A DNA stretch of 64,000 nt from Candidatus Accumulibacter cognatus (GTDB lineage: Bacteria; Pseudomonadota; Gammaproteobacteria; Burkholderiales; Rhodocyclaceae), in assembly GCA_013414765.1 (NCBI GenBank), contig CP058708.1, positions 2,599,553 to 2,663,552 of the forward strand, written 5' to 3'. Below, in pieces: positions 17,837 through 26,972 of the stretch. Every line of letters begins with the position of its first letter. The stretch's first letter is position 1. The notes beneath the pieces are model-generated. The model made no database searches, was not told the origin of the DNA, and saw only the letters and a program-made list of their open reading frames with translations. The translations under genes were made by a program, and so were the position numbers.

Positions 17837-18420
17837 GCACGCTGGCAAGACCGATTGCCATCCGTGCTGGTTTGCCTGGCCGTCAGCAAGGCATGGTGGT
17901 TCTGATTGCACTGATCATGCTGGTCGCCATGACCATGGCCGGTCTGACCATGATGCGCGGGACCGGGACCGGTCTTGGGATTGCCGGCAATCTGGCTTTC
18001 AAGCAGACGGCGACTTCGGTGGCGGATGTCGGCGTGGAAAATGCGATTGCCTGGCTGACCGACCCTCTGCGTACCTCCGAGATTCTCAAGGCCGACGACA
18101 CGGCCGCCGGATATTACTCGTCATGGGGAACCGACTTTTCGCCCATCACCTATGACTGGGCGAATTCGAAATTGCTCACCGCCGATGACGGTTTGGGAAA
18201 TGAAGTCCGATACGTCATTCATCGTTTGTGCGAGACGGCCGGTCTGGCCCCGAACGCCATTCTCCAGAAATGCGCGACGGTGACCACCCCCGGAGCCAAC
18301 AGTTCGAAGGGAGGCGATGGCAGCTCACTGCTCGCCTCGATTCAACCCTATTACCGGATAACGTCACGGGTCCGGGGGCCGCGAAATACGGTCAGCTATA
18401 TCCAGGTGATCATGTATTAG
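17833..18420 (+). CDS. pilX: Type IV pilus assembly protein PilX
   Basis: 195 residues. The N-terminus RQQGMVVLIALIMLVAMTMA is the PilX form of the pilin hydrophobic helix (G before MVVLIALI). RGTGTGLGIAGNLAFKQTAT and SVADVGVENAIAWL follow, both typical of PilX. It overlaps pilW by four bases and is followed after about 115 bases by pilY1. It acts in the minor-pilin tip complex. Confidence 0.87.
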   Translation: MSTLARPIAIRAGLPGRQQGMVVLIALIMLVAMTMAGLTMMRGTGTGLGIAGNLAFKQTATSVADVGVENAIAWLTDPLRTSEILKADDTAAGYYSSWGTDFSPITYDWANSKLLTADDGLGNEVRYVIHRLCETAGLAPNAILQKCATVTTPGANSSKGGDGSSLLASIQPYYRITSRVRGPRNTVSYIQVIMY

Positions 18421-18534
18421 GAAGTACAGGTGGCCCTATCGTGGGTTGCCGCGAGTTTAACAAGCATCAGGTCGGATCCCGCCGGGCTTCGGGTTCGGTA
18501 GTGGCAAGGATCGTTGCTGCCAAGGAGAACTGTC

Positions 18535-21500
18535 ATGGGCGATTTCAGGAAATTGAGGGTGCTTGGTCTCTTGCCAGGCGTATTCCGTGTTCTTGCGGGT
18601 CTGTCCCTGATGGTTGCGTTGGGCGTGGCTGATGCCGCATTGACCGATGTGTCCGATGCCCCGTTCTACAATTCCACCTCCTCGCAGCTCAAGCCGAACA
18701 TCATGCTGCTCATGGACACCTCCAACTCGATGCGTTTCTCGCACATGCCGGACCAGATCGAGGGAACCAATAGTGGCTTGATGCCCATCGGTTACAAGAG
18801 TTATCAGTGCAACGTCCTCTATTACAATCCGAACCGGGTGTATGAGATTCCCAAGGATAGCTCGGGAAGCTCTTTGCCGACTCCCAGTTTCACCGCCGCA
18901 CCCTACAATTATTTCTCGACCGATGCGAGCCTGGTCAATCTATCCTCCAGCTTCCAGGCTTATGACACATCGACCCGGCAGTATCTGACGGTTTCGGACC
19001 CCGCACAAGCCGCCTATTACTATCTGCATTCGGTTGCCGGTACGAAGAACTATCTGGACACTCCCTGTACCGATGCGGATGTCGGGGCGACGGTTCCCGC
19101 CGGCGACGGCGGCACGTGGACGCGGGTACTGGTGTCATCGACATCGGGACCCGGTGGGGTCGATGAACGGCAGAATTTTGCCAACTGGTATACCTTCTAC
19201 CGAACCCGGATCAGTCTGATCAAGAGCGCCGTCAGCCTCGCCTTCATGCCCTTGACGGACAGCAGTCGAGTCGGTTTCATCACCGTCAATCCCGATCTGA
19301 GCGGCAGCGCCAACTACCTGCCGATCGCCGATTTCAATGCGACGCAGCGAAGCAACTGGTATAGCAAGCTGTTCAGCCAGGTGCCGGGCGGATCTTCTCC
19401 TTCGCGTGAGGGACTGGCGCGGGTAGGTCGTCACTTTGCCGGCAAGCAGGACAGCATCAACAGTGGCATGAGCGGTGATCCGATCCAGTTTTCATGCCAG
19501 CAGAACTTTACCATCATGACCACCGACGGCTACTGGAACGTGGCGGCCGAAACCGCTGGTCCGGTGAAGGTAGACGGGGTGACGCAGGTCGGTCAGCAGG
19601 ATGGCACGCTTGACACCGTGGTCGACAATACCCACTGGACCCAGCGCCCGATGTGGGACGGGGGGGCCGACACCTTGCGCGTGATTACCGACAAGACCAC
19701 CCAGTATCGTTCGGTGGCCTGCGTCAGCCCTTACGCCAACCGAACCACATCCCAGAACCTGCAGAGCACTTCGCAGAATTTGCAGAGCACCACGCAGAAT
19801 CTGCAGAGCACCTCACAGAACCTGCAAAGCACGCTGCAGAATCTGAAGAGTACCTCGCAATTGACGAAAAGTACCTCGCAGATCACGCAAAGTACGCTGC
19901 AGAATCTGCAAAGCACGTCTCAGAAACTGAAGAGCACCTCGCAACTGACCCGGAGTACCACGCAGCTCACGCAAAGTACCTTGCAGAATCTGCAAAGTAC
20001 AGTGCAAAAATTCAAGAGCACCTCGCAACTCACCCGGAGTACCTCGCAGCTGACGAAAAGCACGTCGCAGAAAACGCAAAGTACGCTGCAGAACTTGAGA
20101 AGCACTTCGCAGATCACTCGGAGCACTTCGCAGGTTACGCAAAGCACGTCGCAGATCACACAAAGTACTCTGCAGAACCTGCGAAGCACGTCTCAGCTCA
20201 CGCAGAGCACTTCGCAGATCACGGTCAGCACGCTCAAGGCCTATCAGTCGACCAGCCAGATCCTCCAATATGACGCTACAACTGAACTGACCACACCCGT
20301 GGCAAGCTGCACACCCGGTGGCAACATTTCCTGTACGACGGTAACCACCGGTCCGACCCTGGTGGCTTCGTGCACGCCCGTGGCAGCTGCGGCGGGCAAC
20401 CTGTATACGGCAACGACCTGCTCCTCTTCGACCACCGGGCCGACCCCTGCGGCTTCATGTACGCCAGCAAGTGCTTCCGCAGGCAATGGCTACACGACTA
20501 CCACCTGCAACACCGTGACCAGCGGGCCCACTCCAGTGGCCAGTTGCACGCCAGCGGCTGCCGGTGCCGGCAACAGCTATACGACCACGACCTGCAACAC
20601 CGTGACCACCGGGCCGACCCCGGTGGCGACCTGTACGCCGGCGTCAGCCTCTTCCGGAAACAGCTATACGGCCACGACCTGTTCGACCGCAACTACCGGG
20701 CCCACCGGCGTGGCCTCGTGTACGCCCGTGACCGCTTCTTCCGGCAACAGCTACACAGCGACGACCTGCAACACCGTGACCACCGGGCCGACAGGCGTGG
20801 CGTCATGTACGCCGGTGTCTGCGAGTGCCGGCAACAGCTATACAGCGACAACTTGCAATACGGTGACCACCGGGCCCACCGGCGTGGCCTCGTGTACGCC
20901 CGCGGCCGCTTCTTCCGGCAACAGCTATACGGCCACCACCTGCAATACCGTGACCACCGGACCCACTGCGGTGGCCTCGTGTACGCCGGCGTCAGCCTCT
21001 TCCGGAAACAGCTATACAACGACGACCTGTTCCACTGCTACCACCGGACCCACCCCGGTGGCCAGCTGTACGCCGGTCTCGGCGTCTTCCGGCAACAGCT
21101 ATACGGCCACCACCTGCAACACCGTGACCACCGGACCCACCGGCGTGTCATCGTGTACGCCGGTGGCGGCGTCCTCCGGCAACAGCTATACGGCCACCAC
21201 CTGCAACACCGTGACCACCGGACCCACCGGCGTGTCATCGTGTACGCCGGCAAGCGCTTCTTCCGGCAACAGCTATACGACCACGACCTGCAACACCGTG
21301 ACCACCGGGCCCACTGCGGTCGCGTCGTGTACGGCCGCGACCGCTTCTTCCAGCAACAGCTATACGACCACGACCTGCAACAATGTGACCACCGGACCGA
21401 CCCCGGTGGCCACCTGTACTCCGGTGTCTGCGTCTGCTGGCAACAGTTACACGGCCACCACCTGTTCGACCGCGACCACCGGGCCAATCGGCGTGGCGAC

Positions 21501-24500
21501 ATGTACGCCAGTGGCAGCGTCTGCCGGCAACGGCTACACGGCAACGACCTGCAACACCGTCACCACCGGACCCACCGGCGTGGCATCGTGTACGCCCGCG
21601 ACCGCTTCGGCCAGCAACAGCTATACGACCACGACCTGTAACACCGTGACTACCGGACCTACTGCGGTGGCGTCGTGTACGGCCGCGACCGCTTCTTCCA
21701 GCAACAGCTATACGACCACGACCTGCTCGACCGTGGCCACCGGGCCGACCCCGGTCGCCTCCTGTACGCCGGTGACCGCTTCTTCCGGCAACAGCTATAC
21801 GGCCACCACTTGCGCCACCGCGACCAGCGGGCCGACCGGCGTGTCGTCGTGTACGCCGGTGGCCGCCTCTTCCGGCAACAGCTATACGGCGACGACCTGC
21901 AACACCGTCACCAGCGGTCCCACCGGCGTGTCGTCGTGTACGCCGGCAACCGCGTCTTCCAGCAACGGCTACACGACCACCACGTGCAATACTGTAACCA
22001 CCGGACCTAGTCCAGTGGCTGCCTGTACGCCGTCGGCGGCTTCTTCCGGCAACAGCTATACAGCCACGACCTGTTCGACCGTGGCGACCGGACCTACCCC
22101 GGTGGCCACCTGTACGCCGTCGGCGGCTTCTTCCGGCAACAGCTATACGGCCACGACCTGCTCGACCGCGAATACCGGACCCACTCCGGTGGCCACCTGT
22201 ACACCAATCTCGCCTACCGCAGGCAATGGGTATACCACCACCACCTGCACTACCGCGACCACTGGACCAACTGCCGTGGCCACCTGCACACCGGCGACTG
22301 CGTCTGCCGGTAACAGCTATACGGCCACGACCTGCACGACCGCGACCAGCGGACCCACTCCGGTGGCTTCGTGTACATCGGCACCGGCAAGCGCGGACAA
22401 TAGTTGGGTAACAACAACATGTTCGCTGGTCGAGACCGGTCCGACCGAAGTAGCATCCTGTACACCGATCTCGCCCATTGCACCCGATTACGAAACCACC
22501 ACTTGCGACTATCTGACGGGCCACAAATTACAGAAGCGCATTCAGACCGGCGTAACCTCGATCTTCCTGAACGGCGGCATCAGCGGTTTCGAAATCAGCC
22601 GATCGACGAGCACCGACGATCCGGATTACGTCGATGTCGACGGTGTTTGTCATCCCGATGCCTCGACACTGGCGGCGCCTTTGGATCCTGTCCCGGACTC
22701 CGCACGTGCGAGCAGCGATGACGCGCCGCCGCCGAGTCCTTGCAGTGAATGGCCCTGTGTCGTGGATTCGACCATTACTGGAGGTAGCAGCAATTCTCTG
22801 GCTGACGTGGCCCAGTACTACTATGTCACCGACTTGCGTCCGGAGTTGACCAACGACGTACGGGTTGCGGCAACCATCGGTGCCGAATCGGATCGTGCCA
22901 CTCACCAGCACATGACGACCTTCACCCTGGCGCTCGGCGTGTCCGGGACTCTCAAATACAGTCCGACCTATAAAATCGACACGGTCGGGGATTTTGCACG
23001 GATTCGCTGCAATCCGCTGAGCGGCGGCTGCAACAATACTTGCCCGGCGACCGATCCAAGCTTCCCGTACTGCACGCCGAAGTCCTGGCCGGTGTGGCCC
23101 GATCCGACTCTCGATTACTCTGACGCCACGCGCTATAGCGACCCGCGGTCGATCGACGATTTCTGGCACACCGCAGTCAACGGCCGCGGGCTTTATTTCA
23201 GCGCCGACGACCCGAATTCGGTGGTCAGCGGGCTCCAGCAGGCGCTGGCAGGCATTCAGTCGCGGCTCGGCGCCGGTTCTGCAGCAGCGACCTCGACCCT
23301 GTCGCCAGTGGCCGGAGACAATGCCGCCTACCGCACCAGCTACGTTTCGCAGGAGTGGGTGGGCGATCTAGCCGCCTATGAGATCAACCCGGCGACCGGT
23401 GTCATGAGCACGACCACGGAGTGGCGATCGCAGCCCTTGATGGATGCCACGATCGGATCGGCTTGCGACAGGCGGACCATCTATCTGTTCCGCTCCGGTG
23501 CAAGCAACAATCTCACTCCCTTCACCTGGGACACGCGGGCCTGTGATGTTGCCGGCCTACCGACCGGTGACCCCACGACCGGACTGGTGGCGGCCGAACA
23601 AGCCTATTTCGGGGCGGCCAGCGTGGCGCAGTTCAGTCAGTATCCCAGCATGTCGGATGGCAGCGGTGGCACGGTCGACCAGCGGACGGCCGCTGCCGGT
23701 GCGAATCTGGTGAACTATCTGCGCGGTCAGCACACGCACGAGGGAACGGCGCTGTTTACGACCAATGATCTGACCAAGCTTTACCGTGCCCGCACGCATG
23801 TTCTGGGGGATTTCGTGAACTCCCAGCCGGCTTTCGTCAAGGGGCCCTTCGCCTCCTACGCGGATAGCGGTTATGCCACGTTCAAGAGCGACCATGCCGG
23901 GCGTACGCCAATGATCTACGCAGGCGCCAATGATGGCATGCTGCATGCCTTTGTCGCATCAAACGGGGCAGAGTCCTGGGCATTCATTCCGAGACTGGTG
24001 TTGCCCAATCTCTTCAAGCTGGCCGACAACAACTATGCCAATACGCACCAGTTCTACGTCGACGGTTCGCCGACAGTGGGGGACATCTATGCGAGTTCCA
24101 CCTGGAAAACGATTCTGGTCGGCGGACTCAACAAGGGCGGCAAGGGCTATTATGCCCTGGACGTGACCGATCCGGCGGTTCCGAAAGCCTTGTGGGAATT
24201 CGGCTGGAGCGATGCGTGCTGGGATGGCGTGACCACCGGGGTCGGGTCCGACTGCCATCTCGGCTATACCTTTGGCCGCCCGATCATCTCCAAGCTCCAG
24301 AATGGCACCTGGGTGGTCTTTGTGACCTCGGGTGTAAACAATGTCAATAGCCCGGCCAAGGCAGGCGATGGCAACGGCTATCTGTACGTGCTCAATGCCG
24401 ACACTGGCAAGCTGATCGCCAAGATCGCCACCGGTGTTGGCGACGCAGAGACGCCCAGCGGACTCAACCAGATCAATAATTTCGTTGATAACGTGCTGCT

Positions 24501-25266
24501 CAACAACACTTCGCTGCAGGTATACGGGGTGGATCTGCTGGGCAACGTCTGGCGCTTCGATATCAATGACAATCTCGATCCCGATGGTCTGGAAGCGACG
24601 CTGTTGGGAACGGCGAAGGACTCGGCGGGGAATCCGCAGCCGATCACGACACGTCCCGAACTGGCGGAAATCGAAGGAAAGCCGTGGGTCTTCATTGGCA
24701 CCGGGCGTTTGCTCGGGCTTGGCGACCTGCCTGATACCAGTACCCAGTCGACGTATGGTTTCAAGGACCCGCTCACCGGCTCACCGGTCTATGCCGACCT
24801 GCGCAGCGTCTTGAATCCCTTGCAGATGACGCAACCCGCAGGCGAGCTTTACCGGACCATTGCCTGTAGTGGGTCTGAAGCAGATTGTGCAGGCACCAAT
24901 GGCTGGGTGGTCGATTTGCCCGAATCTGGCGAGAGGGTCAATATCGATCCCAAACTGCAATTGGGTACGCTAACCTTTGCCAGTAACGTGCCGAGCAACT
25001 CCGCGTGCAGTATCGGAGGCCATAGTTGGCTGAATTTCCTGGACTTCCGTACGGGTCTGGCAGTGCCCACCTCACCGAACCTGGCAGCCTCAAGACGTTT
25101 GAATGAAACTCTGGCGGTGGGTCTCAACTTTGTTCGTCTGACCGACGGGCGGATCGTGGTTGACGTGATCGGTTCCGGAGACAAACCCCCCGAGGTTGTG
25201 GAACTGCCGGTGCTGACGCCGCCTCCGGCAGGCAAACGCGTGAGTTGGCGTGAGGTCATCAATTGA
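18535..25266 (+). CDS. pilY1: PilY1-type pilus tip adhesin with two giant repeat blocks
   Basis: 2,243 residues from ATG 18535 (AAGGAG upstream), about twice the usual PilY1 length. A signal peptide ends near residue 34. An N-terminal von Willebrand A-like region has a MIDAS-type D61-T-S-N-S. Residues 405-579 are 25 heptads of the form TSQNLQS. Residues about 588-1325 are about 26 copies of a 29-residue Cys-containing repeat. The C-terminal part is the conserved PilC/PilY1 beta-propeller (IYAGANDGMLHAF, VDGSPTVGDIY, GGLNKGGKGYYALDVTDP, GVDLLGNVWRFDIN). PilY1 sits at the pilus tip and acts in adhesion, surface sensing and control of retraction. The repeats probably form a stalk between the sensor and propeller parts. 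It is the last gene of the operon. Confidence 0.92.
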   Translation: MGDFRKLRVLGLLPGVFRVLAGLSLMVALGVADAALTDVSDAPFYNSTSSQLKPNIMLLMDTSNSMRFSHMPDQIEGTNSGLMPIGYKSYQCNVLYYNPNRVYEIPKDSSGSSLPTPSFTAAPYNYFSTDASLVNLSSSFQAYDTSTRQYLTVSDPAQAAYYYLHSVAGTKNYLDTPCTDADVGATVPAGDGGTWTRVLVSSTSGPGGVDERQNFANWYTFYRTRISLIKSAVSLAFMPLTDSSRVGFITVNPDLSGSANYLPIADFNATQRSNWYSKLFSQVPGGSSPSREGLARVGRHFAGKQDSINSGMSGDPIQFSCQQNFTIMTTDGYWNVAAETAGPVKVDGVTQVGQQDGTLDTVVDNTHWTQRPMWDGGADTLRVITDKTTQYRSVACVSPYANRTTSQNLQSTSQNLQSTTQNLQSTSQNLQSTLQNLKSTSQLTKSTSQITQSTLQNLQSTSQKLKSTSQLTRSTTQLTQSTLQNLQSTVQKFKSTSQLTRSTSQLTKSTSQKTQSTLQNLRSTSQITRSTSQVTQSTSQITQSTLQNLRSTSQLTQSTSQITVSTLKAYQSTSQILQYDATTELTTPVASCTPGGNISCTTVTTGPTLVASCTPVAAAAGNLYTATTCSSSTTGPTPAASCTPASASAGNGYTTTTCNTVTSGPTPVASCTPAAAGAGNSYTTTTCNTVTTGPTPVATCTPASASSGNSYTATTCSTATTGPTGVASCTPVTASSGNSYTATTCNTVTTGPTGVASCTPVSASAGNSYTATTCNTVTTGPTGVASCTPAAASSGNSYTATTCNTVTTGPTAVASCTPASASSGNSYTTTTCSTATTGPTPVASCTPVSASSGNSYTATTCNTVTTGPTGVSSCTPVAASSGNSYTATTCNTVTTGPTGVSSCTPASASSGNSYTTTTCNTVTTGPTAVASCTAATASSSNSYTTTTCNNVTTGPTPVATCTPVSASAGNSYTATTCSTATTGPIGVATCTPVAASAGNGYTATTCNTVTTGPTGVASCTPATASASNSYTTTTCNTVTTGPTAVASCTAATASSSNSYTTTTCSTVATGPTPVASCTPVTASSGNSYTATTCATATSGPTGVSSCTPVAASSGNSYTATTCNTVTSGPTGVSSCTPATASSSNGYTTTTCNTVTTGPSPVAACTPSAASSGNSYTATTCSTVATGPTPVATCTPSAASSGNSYTATTCSTANTGPTPVATCTPISPTAGNGYTTTTCTTATTGPTAVATCTPATASAGNSYTATTCTTATSGPTPVASCTSAPASADNSWVTTTCSLVETGPTEVASCTPISPIAPDYETTTCDYLTGHKLQKRIQTGVTSIFLNGGISGFEISRSTSTDDPDYVDVDGVCHPDASTLAAPLDPVPDSARASSDDAPPPSPCSEWPCVVDSTITGGSSNSLADVAQYYYVTDLRPELTNDVRVAATIGAESDRATHQHMTTFTLALGVSGTLKYSPTYKIDTVGDFARIRCNPLSGGCNNTCPATDPSFPYCTPKSWPVWPDPTLDYSDATRYSDPRSIDDFWHTAVNGRGLYFSADDPNSVVSGLQQALAGIQSRLGAGSAAATSTLSPVAGDNAAYRTSYVSQEWVGDLAAYEINPATGVMSTTTEWRSQPLMDATIGSACDRRTIYLFRSGASNNLTPFTWDTRACDVAGLPTGDPTTGLVAAEQAYFGAASVAQFSQYPSMSDGSGGTVDQRTAAAGANLVNYLRGQHTHEGTALFTTNDLTKLYRARTHVLGDFVNSQPAFVKGPFASYADSGYATFKSDHAGRTPMIYAGANDGMLHAFVASNGAESWAFIPRLVLPNLFKLADNNYANTHQFYVDGSPTVGDIYASSTWKTILVGGLNKGGKGYYALDVTDPAVPKALWEFGWSDACWDGVTTGVGSDCHLGYTFGRPIISKLQNGTWVVFVTSGVNNVNSPAKAGDGNGYLYVLNADTGKLIAKIATGVGDAETPSGLNQINNFVDNVLLNNTSLQVYGVDLLGNVWRFDINDNLDPDGLEATLLGTAKDSAGNPQPITTRPELAEIEGKPWVFIGTGRLLGLGDLPDTSTQSTYGFKDPLTGSPVYADLRSVLNPLQMTQPAGELYRTIACSGSEADCAGTNGWVVDLPESGERVNIDPKLQLGTLTFASNVPSNSACSIGGHSWLNFLDFRTGLAVPTSPNLAASRRLNETLAVGLNFVRLTDGRIVVDVIGSGDKPPEVVELPVLTPPPAGKRVSWREVIN
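19747..20271 (+). repeat. 21-bp tandem repeat, 25 copies (heptad TSQNLQS) in pilY1
   Basis: Twenty-five consecutive seven-codon units with T-S/T/L-Q-x-x-x-S. Positions 1, 3 and 7 are nearly invariant and positions 4-6 vary (NLQ, LTR, ITQ, KLK). The DNA is similar between copies, so copy number may change by slippage or recombination. Each period is exactly 21 bp. Confidence 0.92.
20296..22510 (+). repeat. 87-bp tandem repeat, about 26 copies (29-residue Cys repeat) in pilY1
   Basis: The unit is roughly V-A-S-C-T-P-x-x-A-S-S-G-N-S-Y-T-A-T-T-C, then N-T-V-T-T-G-P-T-G. Each copy has two cysteines 16 residues apart, about 50 in the block. The first copy is short and the last is degenerate (CTPISPIAPDYETTTC). 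Copies differ by few bases, consistent with recent expansion. Confidence 0.92.
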
Positions 25267-25358
25267 GATCGGATGAGCCTTAACGACTCAAGATCCCCCT
25301 TCGCACCTGCGGGAGCTCAGACGGGATTTTGCTGCGCACTGCTGTGCGCTACAGGAGC

Positions 25359-25382
25359 CGGCCCGCGCTGCAGCGCGGGCCG
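25359..25382. repeat. GC-rich REP-like palindrome after pilY1
   Basis: A perfect 24-base palindrome with arms CGGCCCGCGCTG and CAGCGCGGGCCG, preceded by ACAGGAGC and followed by GTGGGAGGG. A near-identical element occurs at 59182-59205. It may also terminate or stabilise the pilus transcript. Confidence 0.7.
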
Positions 25383-25407
25383 TGGGAGGGGTCAGGCAGT
25401 GAGGGGA

Positions 25408-25457
25408 AACCGTCATTACTTTCCCGAGCAGAGAGGCTTGGAGAAGTCATGACCGTT
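25408..25457. repeat. Dispersed hairpin repeat, copy 2
   Basis: Left arm AACCGTCATTACTTT (25408-25422) and right arm GAAGTCATGACCGTT (25443-25457) pair with three mismatches. The right arm continues TGGCG, as in the copy at 59228. The element lies just before the TonB-like gene. Confidence 0.55.
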
Positions 25458-25471
25458 GGCGTGCGAGTTTG

Positions 25472-26290
25472 ATGGTCAGGATCTCGATGAATGGATTGCT
25501 TGAGTGCTGGCGTTCGGAAATCCGGGCACCAGAGAACCGTTATCTGTGGGCAGCGCTGGCTTGCTCGTTCGGCCTGCACATCCTGTTGATGCTGTTCACC
25601 AGCGGCGCCGAACGCTCGGACGGGGTAAGCCTGTTTCCTCCTGGTACCGCTCGTTCGGTCCCGGTCGTTCTGATGGCGAGTTTTTCGGAATTCCGTCGGA
25701 CAAGCGTTTCAGTGTCTACAGAACAGCCTGTCTCCGAGGTTCTTGAACCTTTACCGCAGATCCAGAAAACGCCAGCCAGGGTCGCCCCGACCATCGCACA
25801 GGAGGTGCCGAAGGAGATGTCTTCTCCTGATCGCCAGGGTTCGGTGAACTCATCTGGGTCACCGGAGTCTTCGGCGCGTGCGGAAGCGGTTTCGACTGCG
25901 GCGCGGCCCTCCGCGAGCGCCGAGCATGCCCGGGCCGACGAGGAAGCAGCTCGCCTCGCCCGGCACGCAAGCTATGGGCTTGCCAGCCTGCTGGATGTGC
26001 CGCCGGTGCCTTTGTCAGACATTCAACCAGAGTATCCGGAGTCGGCGGGGAATCAACAAGGGACGGTCGTCTTGCGGCTCTTCATCAGCGCTAGTGGCGA
26101 TGTGGATGAACTCGTCGTCGTCCGCGCGTTACCGAGCGGATTTTTCGAGGAGGCAGCACTGACGGCATTCGCGACAGCGCGCTTCTCGCCAGGCATGCAC
26201 CATGGCCGTGCGGTCAAGAGCCAGATGGCGGTGGAGGTGCAGTTCGTTCCCTTCAACCGAGGCGCAGGCGTTTCCGGAAGAGGGTATTAG
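25472..26290 (+). CDS. TonB-like energy transducer
   Basis: About 272 residues. One membrane helix near the N-terminus (YLWAALACSFGLHILLMLF, with the His typical of TonB helices) is followed by a Pro/Ser/Ala-rich periplasmic spacer. The C-terminal domain (about residues 180-270) has the YPESAGNQQGTVVLRLFISA strand, DELVVVRALPSGFFEEAAL and ARFSPGMHHGRAVKSQM, the TonB_C fold. It should couple the proton motive force to an outer-membrane transporter, but no ExbB/ExbD or receptor gene is adjacent. Starts at 25469 (TTG), 25472 and 25487 (ATG) are possible. Confidence 0.78.
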   Translation: MVRISMNGLLECWRSEIRAPENRYLWAALACSFGLHILLMLFTSGAERSDGVSLFPPGTARSVPVVLMASFSEFRRTSVSVSTEQPVSEVLEPLPQIQKTPARVAPTIAQEVPKEMSSPDRQGSVNSSGSPESSARAEAVSTAARPSASAEHARADEEAARLARHASYGLASLLDVPPVPLSDIQPEYPESAGNQQGTVVLRLFISASGDVDELVVVRALPSGFFEEAALTAFATARFSPGMHHGRAVKSQMAVEVQFVPFNRGAGVSGRGY

Positions 26291-26343
26291 AGAAGAGGCT
26301 CTTTGTACCTCGTCCACAAGCTCTGAAAGCCTGAGTCCCGCTG

Positions 26344-26766
26344 CTACTTGCCAGTAAAGCCGACCAGCTTCGCGCTGACCGCGTTTTGCTGTTCAATTTC
26401 GGTTTCGAAATTCCATGCAAAACCTGCCTGCAGGTTGTTGACGGTCGGGGTGACGGTGCCGATGGCTTCGCCATTCTTGTCGAAGAGCCTGAGTTCGGCT
26501 GCAGCGTGTCCAATCGCCTGCTTCGATGCATTATTGACCCGTCCCTGGACCACCAGCGTTCCTGCGCTGTTGCGGGCAATCTTTGCGTCAACGAGCGAAA
26601 GCCCGCTGAGAGCCGCCTTGCTGCCCTCGGGGGTGGCCACTGGTGGCGCTTGCGCCTCGCTCTTCGCAGCGGCTTGTTCAGGCGGTGTCTGGTTGCAGGA
26701 GGCCGTCAAGGTGACGATGACGGCAGTGATCAGGAATCGGTATTGCGATGCCGTTGCCAGTTTCAT
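26344..26766 (-). CDS. Small lipoprotein, FxLYD-like
   Basis: 140 residues from ATG 26766, preceded by GGGGAAG. The N-terminal helix ends in a lipobox-like TLTASC (C24), so it is probably a lipoprotein anchored after signal peptidase II cleavage. A short Ala/Pro/Glu linker follows, then a beta-sandwich-like domain: VDAKIARNSAGTLVVQGRVN, AAAELRLFDKNGEAIGTV and FAWNFETEI. That order (new strand, G-x-V-x-N, then D-x-x-G) resembles FxLYD or similar small Ig-like domains; this is inference. The role is unknown. Confidence 0.65.
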   Translation of the reverse strand: MKLATASQYRFLITAVIVTLTASCNQTPPEQAAAKSEAQAPPVATPEGSKAALSGLSLVDAKIARNSAGTLVVQGRVNNASKQAIGHAAAELRLFDKNGEAIGTVTPTVNNLQAGFAWNFETEIEQQNAVSAKLVGFTGK

Positions 26767-26972
26767 TTGCTTCCCCATTCGTTCAGAATGCCCCGGCGCG
26801 GATGCGTTGGAGGCGACAAGTTTACAATTGTCCATTCTACTCGTTCCTTGCCGAATGAATGGCAAGCGCCCTTTGCGCCGGAATAAGTGCTTGAACTCGG
26901 GAGGGCCAGCGATGAAGACGATCACCCAGAGACTGGATGCCGGCTCGCATAGCGCTGGTTGTGCTGCTCGTC

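Noticed and set aside
19731-20273. Long open frames antisense to and overlapping the heptad repeats, rich in Cys/Val/Leu or Glu/His
   Set aside because: They arise because a 21-bp period lacks stops in several frames; the pilY1 frame has signal peptide, domains and ribosome binding site.
19747-22510. CRISPR-like periodicity
   Set aside because: Repeats are contiguous, coding, and have no unique spacers or cas genes.
20370-22524. Several long frames across the 87-bp repeats on both strands
   Set aside because: The period is a multiple of three, so any stop-free unit stays open; no family resemblance.
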